This document shows positions 6,645 to 11,478 of a stretch of DNA of 11,478 nucleotides, in pieces. Under the pieces are notes generated by a model. That model made no database searches and was not told the origin of the DNA. It worked only from the letters and a program-made list of their open reading frames with translations. The stretch covers positions 1-11,478 of the forward strand of contig JAHKKL010000024.1 of the NCBI GenBank assembly GCA_020027635.1, written 5' to 3'. The stretch's first letter is position 1, and each line of letters begins with the position of its first letter. The DNA is from Gammaproteobacteria bacterium. Its GTDB lineage: Bacteria; Pseudomonadota; Gammaproteobacteria; UBA9214. The translations under genes were made by a program, and so were the position numbers.

Positions 6645-7586
6645 TCAGGCCGCGGAGAGTTTGAGCGGCGGCTGGCCGGGAGGGGCCAGGTCGGGGGTGC
6701 GCGCGAGCACCTGGAAGGCATCGTGGCGCACGTGGTTCTGGCGCATCTCCTCGCGCAGCATCGCTTCGGTCACGATGCCCTGGTCGAGGCATTCCTTCAG
6801 CAGGCCGAAGAACAGGCGGGTCTGGTTCAGGTCCGGGTGTTCCTTGTAATTGCCGAGCAGGCCGTATTCGCCGAAGAGTTTACGGCGCGCCCGCATCAGC
6901 CACGCCACCGGCGGGAACAGGCGGAAGCGTTCCGCCGGGCGCCAGTCGATGGGCAGGCCGGCTTTCCACGGCTGGGTGCGCCGGCGCGTGACATGCAGCA
7001 TCTTGGTGTTGGGCGTGAGCCGGTCGAAGTCGTTCCATTCCTCTTCGAACAACCCGATGGTGTCGCGGTCCTCCAGGCGCAGGCAGACCCAGGGCTGATA
7101 GTCGCGCTTGAACTCGAACAGCGCGTTGAAAGCTTCTTCCACCTTCCAGTGGGTGAGCTTCGCGCAGTCGAGCAGCATGACGCTGCTCGCGAGGCAGCGG
7201 TCGACGATGCCCTTGGGTCCGGCTCGGCGGCGGCACAGGATGGCCTTGCCCGACATGTCGCGCGCTAGTAACTCCCAGATGTCGGCGACGGCGAAGATGT
7301 CCGGGTCGATGACCACGGCACGGCCTTGGTAGCCCATCAGCTCGGGCGGCAGGAAGCGGGTCGGCGTGAAGGACTGCAGGTCATCGTTCAGCCAGGGGCG
7401 CTTGACGCCGTCACGCAGGTAGAGCTGGCCTTCGCGGGCGGCGAAAAACGGATAGTCCCGAGTGTGCATAATGCGCACCTCGAAGTCGTCATTGTGCCGC
7501 GAGTTGCGCCGCAGCGCGTACTCGGCCACCAGCGCGCCCACGATCTGCTTGTGGTTGGTCTGGATAAAGACGACGTGGTCTTTCAT
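6645..7586 (-). CDS. GT8-like putative glycosyltransferase, copy 2
   Basis: A 313-aa paralogue of the gene at 5494-6441, roughly three quarters identical by eye and collinear throughout apart from one extra residue near the N-terminus. It keeps all candidate functional motifs: VFIQTNHKQIVGALVAEYAL (6-25), AVVIDPDIFA with the DPD triad at 94-96, SVMLLDCAKL (135-144) and MLHVTRRRTQPWKAGLP (196-212). Differences cluster around residues 40-52, 119-130 and the C-terminal tail after PDL, where a change of acceptor preference could arise. Both copies are intact. The Shine-Dalgarno before the ATG at 7586 is weak, so expression may differ between copies. The 112-base gap to the upstream 230-aa gene is compatible with one transcript. 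The sugar donor is unknown. Confidence 0.72.
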   Translation of the reverse strand: MKDHVVFIQTNHKQIVGALVAEYALRRNSRHNDDFEVRIMHTRDYPFFAAREGQLYLRDGVKRPWLNDDLQSFTPTRFLPPELMGYQGRAVVIDPDIFAVADIWELLARDMSGKAILCRRRAGPKGIVDRCLASSVMLLDCAKLTHWKVEEAFNALFEFKRDYQPWVCLRLEDRDTIGLFEEEWNDFDRLTPNTKMLHVTRRRTQPWKAGLPIDWRPAERFRLFPPVAWLMRARRKLFGEYGLLGNYKEHPDLNQTRLFFGLLKECLDQGIVTEAMLREEMRQNHVRHDAFQVLARTPDLAPPGQPPLKLSAA

Positions 7587-7698
7587 GGCGGGGATGTCTT
7601 GCCGGGCTGATGACTGGAGGGGGGATTATAGGCGGCAGGCCGCATGGCCTCAATGCCGGCGGGAATGCGCCGCCCGGCCCCGCCCGGGCAGACCCGAC

Positions 7699-8391
7699 TC
7701 ACAGGAACGGGATACCGGCCTGCTCGTTGACCACGGTCTCCGTCGTGAAGATGTTGCCGTGGATGTCCACGAGGCGGCGCAGCACCTGCAGATCCGTGGG
7801 AGTGTGGCGGCTCAGCGTGGTGCCGCGCTGCCGGATCTCGGGATTGTCCGCATAGGCATGCGTGAGTTCGAAATTGAAGCCGCTCATGATGAAGCGGTCG
7901 TAGCGGCCGAGCGACATGCCGATCATGAGGGTGATCACGCCGGTCGAAGGTTTTTTTTCCGCCACCAGCGCCATGATCCGCGGATCCTGACGGCACAGCG
8001 TGCCGATCAACTGCAGGTAGTAGGCCGGGTCGCGGCTGATGAAGGTGCTCCAGCGGTAATTTGCCTGTCTGAGCCGGAACCGGAAAAACACCGGCGAGGT
8101 CTTGATGGCGATCGGCAGGGTCTTTATTTTCTTCCGTAATTTCTTTGGCTTGTCGAGTTGAGGCACCATATAAAGCGCCTCGGTGCGCAGCCCATGCAGG
8201 GCTTTGAGGCTCTGTTCGCCGGACCCGATGCCCGAGGTCACCACCGCCGATATGGCGGTAAGTGCCGGCACCGGCAAGTCGTGGCGGTCGGCGGAGTACC
8301 CGGAGGCATTGGCACAGGCTATGGCATCGATTTCTGCAGCGGGCGGCAGGACCGGATCGGGTTTTGAACCGAGGACCAGCAGGGTGGGCAT
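7699..8391 (-). CDS. Unassigned 230-aa protein with sialyltransferase-like motif
   Basis: I cannot name this family with confidence. The N-terminus MPTLLVLGSKPDPVLPP then IDAIACANASG (21-31) looks like a Rossmann-type first strand and loop followed by a conserved NASG turn. In the second half, EKKPSTGVITLMIGMSLGRYDRFIMSGFNFE (145-175) resembles the P-S/T-x-G followed by helix and strand found in GT29/GT42-type sialyltransferases and some capsule enzymes. SRHTPTDLQVL (194-204) and a C-terminal NIFTTETVVNEQAGIPFL (213-230) follow, with His178, His196 and several Asp/Glu residues available for catalysis. No signal peptide is evident. TCTCC at 8399-8403 (GGAGA on the coding strand) lies 7 nt before the ATG and supports the start. 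It sits 91 bases downstream of the oxygenase gene and upstream of two putative glycosyltransferases, which fits a glycan-modifying role. An A8 run on the coding strand falls at codons 145-147. Confidence 0.75.
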   Translation of the reverse strand: MPTLLVLGSKPDPVLPPAAEIDAIACANASGYSADRHDLPVPALTAISAVVTSGIGSGEQSLKALHGLRTEALYMVPQLDKPKKLRKKIKTLPIAIKTSPVFFRFRLRQANYRWSTFISRDPAYYLQLIGTLCRQDPRIMALVAEKKPSTGVITLMIGMSLGRYDRFIMSGFNFELTHAYADNPEIRQRGTTLSRHTPTDLQVLRRLVDIHGNIFTTETVVNEQAGIPFL

Positions 8392-8482
8392 GGATCAGTC
8401 TCCGGTAGTCGCCGGTCGCCGCCGCTTGCCCACGCAGTGGCCGGGATGTTCGCCCGTCCCGGAAGGCAGGCGAGGGCCGTTG

Positions 8483-9232
8483 TCAGGCAAAGGCTTCAAT
8501 GTTGATGGTGAGCGTCCTGCGCATGGCCGTGGAGCCCTTGCCCGTCATGGGTTGCACCGAGTGCCAGGAGTTGAAGGTCTTGATGAACATCACCGCCTGA
8601 TTCGGGCTGAATTCGTAGGTGTCGATGACCTCCATGTCCTCGAACCGGCCCTGGGCATTGGTCCAGTTGAAATTGTGTTTGATGTCCTTGTGCCGGTTGA
8701 CGTCGGTACCCCCACCGAAGGCCGGATCCCACTCTCCCTCGTCGACCATGGAGATGATCAGGGTGACGACCTTGTTGGGCGAATCGGTGTGCGGCAGGAT
8801 GTGGCCGCCGTCCGCCGGCAGCATGGAAAACTCGAAGCGCGATCTCAGCCGCGCGCTGCTGCAGCTCATGCGTCCCGCGTGCGTAAGCCGCTTGCGGAAT
8901 TGCCTGATGACCGACATGTCCGGTTCATAACCCAGCTCGAGCGAGCGCTCGGCGAGCGCCTCGAGCACCCCGCTGACGAAATCGCGGCTCTTGATCCACT
9001 TGTTGAAATCGTTCCACAGCGGGTTGCCGCGCAGATATCGGTGGAATTTCCTCGCATCGAAATGTTCGGACAGGGAGTATTTGTGTCCGAGCTTCGCCAT
9101 GTACTTGAACCAATGCGTTTCCGGGTAGTTGTCCAGGAACTCCCGGTAGACTTCCGGTTTCATGAGCGGCTTGGAGATGCCGATCGGGTAGGGCTCGTAG
9201 CGAAACACGAGGTTGTCGTAGTTGAAATACAT
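8483..9232 (-). CDS. 2OG-Fe(II) oxygenase-like protein
   Basis: A 249-aa product with the double-stranded beta-helix signature of 2-oxoglutarate/Fe(II) dioxygenases. The metal triad is HTD (His148, Asp150) and distal His224 in FNSWHSVQPM, and an arginine (Arg238 or 239) in MRRTLTINI is placed to bind 2-oxoglutarate. The segment around VVTLIISM...DPAFGGGTDV (155-178) matches the strand pattern of prolyl-4-hydroxylase-like 2OG enzymes. Such enzymes hydroxylate peptides, lipids, sugars or small molecules; the substrate here is not evident. The frame is open upstream to 9427, but the added 65 residues are low-complexity and cross the probable promoter area. The ATG at 9232 has GAAGGT on the coding strand (9246-9241) 8 nt before it, so I use that start. 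It appears to be the first gene of the leftward set. Confidence 0.8.
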   Translation of the reverse strand: MYFNYDNLVFRYEPYPIGISKPLMKPEVYREFLDNYPETHWFKYMAKLGHKYSLSEHFDARKFHRYLRGNPLWNDFNKWIKSRDFVSGVLEALAERSLELGYEPDMSVIRQFRKRLTHAGRMSCSSARLRSRFEFSMLPADGGHILPHTDSPNKVVTLIISMVDEGEWDPAFGGGTDVNRHKDIKHNFNWTNAQGRFEDMEVIDTYEFSPNQAVMFIKTFNSWHSVQPMTGKGSTAMRRTLTINIEAFA

Positions 9233-9240
9233 GGGCCGGG

Positions 9241-9246
9241 ACCTTC
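9241..9246 (-). promoter_or_regulatory. Shine-Dalgarno deciding the 2OG oxygenase start
   Basis: On the minus strand the sequence GAAGGT lies 8 nt upstream of the ATG at 9232. It is the best ribosome binding site near this frame and argues against the longer reading frame that begins at 9427. Confidence 0.55.
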
Positions 9247-9434
9247 GAATACTTTGCCTGGATGCCAGAGGCTGGCAGCATAGCATACCGGCGGCTTCGT
9301 CATGGTTATAACCGGGTGTCCCGGCGCCCGATCCGCGGTTTTTTCCGGCACTTCCCGGCGTAGGGGCGTAGGCCGACGTGGCGAGGACGGAGGAATCGCA
9401 AAGGGTGGTGCCACGTCTCATTGGCAATTTCGTG

Positions 9435-9464
9435 TTGTCACCCGCCCCGCGGGTTATTTATATT
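9435..9464 (+). promoter_or_regulatory. Sigma70-type promoter for the first sulfotransferase gene
   Basis: TTGTCA at 9435-9440 matches the -35 consensus at five of six bases, and TATATT at 9459-9464 matches the -10 at five of six, with an 18-base spacer. Predicted transcription would begin near 9471, giving a leader of about 30 bases before the ATG at 9502. It is the clearest vegetative promoter in the window and sits in the divergent gap 9233-9501. The rest of that gap shows no gene on either strand that I can support. The leftward oxygenase gene should also have its promoter there, but I could not fix it. Confidence 0.55.
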
Positions 9465-9501
9465 ACCTACCCTTTCCGCGCGTCCCTGAGCCTCGTTTCC
9501 C

Positions 9502-10308
9502 ATGTCCAAACCGAAAGTGGCGTTGATTGCCGGTTCCGCGCATGGCGGTACGACGATCCTGAACATGATCCTGGGTCAGCATCCCCAGGTATTCGCGACC
9601 GGGAAATTGAGGAATTTCCCCCAAGGGGATGTGTTTTCAGAGAGCAACATCTGCTCCTGCGGCGAAGCGGCGCTGGCCTGCCCCTACTGGCGGCAGGTGA
9701 GGGAGCGCTATCTCCCGTTTCAGGACGGGACCAGTGATCAGAAAATCCCGCGGCTCATTCGTCTGATCAGCGATCTTTCCGGGCGGGCGTTCGTCGGCGA
9801 CGTGACGCACAACGTCGGCTATGCGGAGCTGCTGCAGCAAACCGATGGCATCGAGTTGTATCTCGTCCATGTCGTGCGGGACGGTAGAGGGGTGGTCTAT
9901 TCCCGCGTGAGGAAGGATATTCGCATGGGTGTGCTGGACGACTCGCTCGTGAATCGCCTGCAACGGGTGATCCGGATTACCCGGCGGTGGTCTTGGCAGA
10001 TCAAGCGCTATGCCGCGCTGGAGAAAAAACTCGGCGCCCGGGCGGTCAGGGTGAGCTACGAGGCGATCTGCAGGGACCCGCGCACGGCCCTGCAACCCGT
10101 GGGTGAATGTCTGGGCCTGGACTTCAACGCCATCGGTGAACGCCTGGCTGCCGGTCGGCCCCTGGATCCCGTGCCTCATATGATCCGGGGGAATGTGAAA
10201 CTGCGCGCCAGCAAGGACGTGCTGCTGCGGCATGATACCGCCTATCTGGCGGAAATGCCCCGGCTGGACCGGGCGCTCTTCCAGTTGGTCTCCAGGCTCC
10301 CTGTCTGA
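9502..10308 (+). CDS. Sulfotransferase family protein (Sulfotransfer_3 type)
   Basis: A 268-aa PAPS-dependent sulfotransferase-like protein. The 5'-phosphosulfate-binding loop is GSAHGGTTILNMIL (11-24), a variant of the usual G-S-x-x-S/G-G-T-T. The 3'-phosphate site is HVVRDGRGVVYSR (123-135), with Arg126 and Ser134 in the expected places. Between them, NICSCGEAALACPYWRQV (49-66) is a C-x-C-G...C-x-x-W pattern often present in bacterial members of this group. These enzymes move sulfate from PAPS to hydroxyls of sugars, lipids or proteins. The start at 9502 is the first ATG after the promoter, although no strong Shine-Dalgarno is seen. No transmembrane segment is visible, unlike animal Golgi sulfotransferases. 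The acceptor is unknown; neighbouring putative glycosyltransferases make a surface glycan or glycolipid plausible. Confidence 0.82.
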   Translation: MSKPKVALIAGSAHGGTTILNMILGQHPQVFATGKLRNFPQGDVFSESNICSCGEAALACPYWRQVRERYLPFQDGTSDQKIPRLIRLISDLSGRAFVGDVTHNVGYAELLQQTDGIELYLVHVVRDGRGVVYSRVRKDIRMGVLDDSLVNRLQRVIRITRRWSWQIKRYAALEKKLGARAVRVSYEAICRDPRTALQPVGECLGLDFNAIGERLAAGRPLDPVPHMIRGNVKLRASKDVLLRHDTAYLAEMPRLDRALFQLVSRLPV

Positions 10309-10460
10309 TCCGTCCGGCAGCGCCTGTCGCGCGCACCGGCGGCAGTGCCGGTTGGCCTCCCGGCATGGGGCATTCGGTCGATAGCCGTATTCCACGCCTG
10401 CCCGCGATGGGATAGTATTCACACCCGTTCCAGACACCCGGCCTCGTCGCTACCGCGCTC

Positions 10461-11291
10461 GTGAAACCCGAAGACCTGCCCCAGCGTTTGATGAAGACCT
10501 TGCTGCCGCGCCGCCTGCGGTTGAAGGCCAATAGCTGGTACAAGTTCCGTACGGCCGATTATCTCATCGTGTCCTATCCCAAATGCGGGCGCACCTGGTT
10601 ACGGGTCATCCTTTCGCATTACTACGCGGAGCGTTACGGGCTGCAGAGCGGCATACTGCTCGATTTTTCCAACCTGCATTATTTGAACCGGGAAATACCG
10701 AAGATTTTCTTCACCCATGACATCCCTCACACCGTGCTGACCCCGCAAGCCATCGGCACGGACAAATCCGCCTATTTCAAGCGCAATCTGGTGTTTCTGG
10801 TTCGGGACCCCAGGGATGTGATCGTTTCGATGTATTTCCAGCGCACGCGGCGCGACGCCAACTACCAGGGAACCCTGCTGGAGTTCGTTCATGGCGAGGT
10901 GGGTGGACTCATGACCCTGATACGCTATTACAATGTCTGGGCCGAAAACCTGCCCAGGATAGACAATACGCTGTTGATAAAATATGAAAATATGCGCAGC
11001 GATACCGTCGCTGTACTGATCAGATTGCTGGAATTCATGGGGCACGCGGCGGATCGGGACATAGCACGGCGCGCCGTCGAGACCTCGAGCTTCGAGAGGA
11101 TGAAGGAGATGGAACGCAACAAGGAATACAGTCGTTCCTGGCTCAAGCCCGGCGATGTCAATGACGAGGAGTCCTTCAAGGTAAGGCGCGGCAAGATCGG
11201 TGGCTATTCCGATTATTTGCAGGGGGAGGCGCTTGAAAAAATCAATCAACTAATAAAACAGGAACTTGCACCGGTATTCGGCTATCAGTGA
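10461..11291 (+). CDS. Sulfotransferase (Sulfotransfer_1 type)
   Basis: A 276-aa protein with the full set of cytosolic-type sulfotransferase motifs. SYPKCGRTWLRVIL (38-51) is the 5'-PSB loop (classical YPKSGTTW). His86 in FFTHD is the likely catalytic base. FLVRDPRDVIVSMY (112-125) is the 3'-phosphate site, and VRRGKIGGYSDYL (241-253) is the C-terminal PAPS-binding RKGxxGxW-like segment, with Tyr in place of the usual Trp. It belongs to a different subfamily from the gene before it, so the pair did not arise by recent duplication. The start is a GTG at 10461; an ATG at 10491 is an alternative, and neither has a clear ribosome binding site. The 152-base gap upstream shows no clear promoter. 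The last third is noticeably richer in A/T than its neighbours, which may reflect separate acquisition. The acceptor is unknown. Confidence 0.88.
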   Translation: MKPEDLPQRLMKTLLPRRLRLKANSWYKFRTADYLIVSYPKCGRTWLRVILSHYYAERYGLQSGILLDFSNLHYLNREIPKIFFTHDIPHTVLTPQAIGTDKSAYFKRNLVFLVRDPRDVIVSMYFQRTRRDANYQGTLLEFVHGEVGGLMTLIRYYNVWAENLPRIDNTLLIKYENMRSDTVAVLIRLLEFMGHAADRDIARRAVETSSFERMKEMERNKEYSRSWLKPGDVNDEESFKVRRGKIGGYSDYLQGEALEKINQLIKQELAPVFGYQ

Positions 11292-11337
11292 GGTGCGGCC
11301 GATTGCCCCGGCGTGTGGCGGGTAGTGTTCACGTGCA

Positions 11338-11356
11338 ATCCCCCTTTGAGGGGGGT
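11338..11356 (+). terminator. Possible rho-independent terminator
   Basis: ATCCCCCT (11338-11345) and AGGGGGGT (11349-11356) form an eight-pair stem with one G-T pair around a TTG loop, 46 bases after the sulfotransferase stop. The tail is only moderately T-rich (CTGTTC), so termination strength is uncertain. Confidence 0.4.
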
Positions 11357-11433
11357 CTGTTCAGGCGCAGTGTGGAACCGCGCGCGTGTTGGTCGGATCG
11401 AGGGCCGTACCCTGGCGCCACAAGGTGAATCCG

Positions 11434-11463
11434 TTGACGCCAGATGGATGCCTCCCGCATAAT
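11434..11463 (+). promoter_or_regulatory. Promoter-like sequence at the right edge
   Basis: TTGACG (11434-11439) and CATAAT (11458-11463) are each five of six matches to the sigma70 consensus, with an 18-base spacer. An ATG follows at 11473-11475, only about 3 bases past the predicted transcription start, so either that gene is nearly leaderless or its true start lies beyond the window. The rest of 11292-11478 shows no gene that I can support. Confidence 0.4.
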
Positions 11464-11478
11464 TTCGCCGCCATGACC

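Noticed and set aside
6487..6792. Minus-strand frame spanning the spacer between the GT8-like genes, considered as a remnant third copy
   Set aside because: Its first part is an out-of-frame reading of the end of copy 2, and the spacer portion shows no similarity to the family motifs.
9233..9427. Upstream extension of the 2OG oxygenase reading frame
   Set aside because: The 65 extra residues are low-complexity. They would overlap the intergenic promoter region, and a good Shine-Dalgarno supports the ATG at 9232.
10335..10352. ACCGGC/GCCGGT hairpin after the first sulfotransferase gene as a terminator
   Set aside because: The stem has only six pairs and is not followed by a T run. Such hairpins are frequent by chance in GC-rich DNA.
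10390..10418. TAGTAT at 10413-10418 as the -10 of a promoter for the second sulfotransferase
   Set aside because: The -10 is acceptable, but the sequence 17 bases upstream (TTCCAC) is a poor -35, so the call is not supported.

Overview
The window is GC-rich, with densely packed genes, REP-type palindromes and proteobacterial protein families. This suggests a gammaproteobacterium, but no rRNA or other lineage marker is present, so that is inference. I support eleven protein genes, two palindromic repeat elements, a short tandem repeat and a few regulatory sites. Most genes point to envelope or glycolipid chemistry. There is no sign of phage, CRISPR, tRNA or rRNA.

Region 1 (1-3122). After an undecided left edge and a REP doublet (91-160), a tight leftward operon reads acp (2974-2732), a serine-palmitoyltransferase-like alpha-oxoamine synthase (2727-1537) and murA (1535-234). 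The gaps are 4 nt and 1 nt. The operon joins a probable first committed step of sphingoid-base synthesis to the first committed step of peptidoglycan synthesis.

Region 2 (3123-5493). Reading rightward and divergent from that operon are two tandem ELM1-family putative glycosyltransferases that overlap by 4 nt. They are followed by a second, unrelated palindromic element (5409-5484) in the convergent gap.

Region 3 (5494-9232). Four leftward genes, in transcription order, are a 2OG-Fe(II) oxygenase-like protein, a 230-aa protein with a sialyltransferase-like motif (function unknown), and two closely related GT8-like putative glycosyltransferases. A triple 9-bp tandem repeat lies between the last two.

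Region 4 (9233-11478). Two rightward sulfotransferases come from different subfamilies. The first has a good sigma70-type promoter in the divergent gap. A probable terminator and another promoter-like sequence follow at the right edge.

Taken together, the window could encode part of a pathway that makes a sphingoid lipid and decorates it or another surface glycan by glycosylation, hydroxylation and sulfation. Only the SPT/ACP pair points directly to sphingolipids. The link to the other genes rests on proximity. Ceramide synthase, ceramide reductase and a dedicated acyl-ACP synthetase are not in the window.
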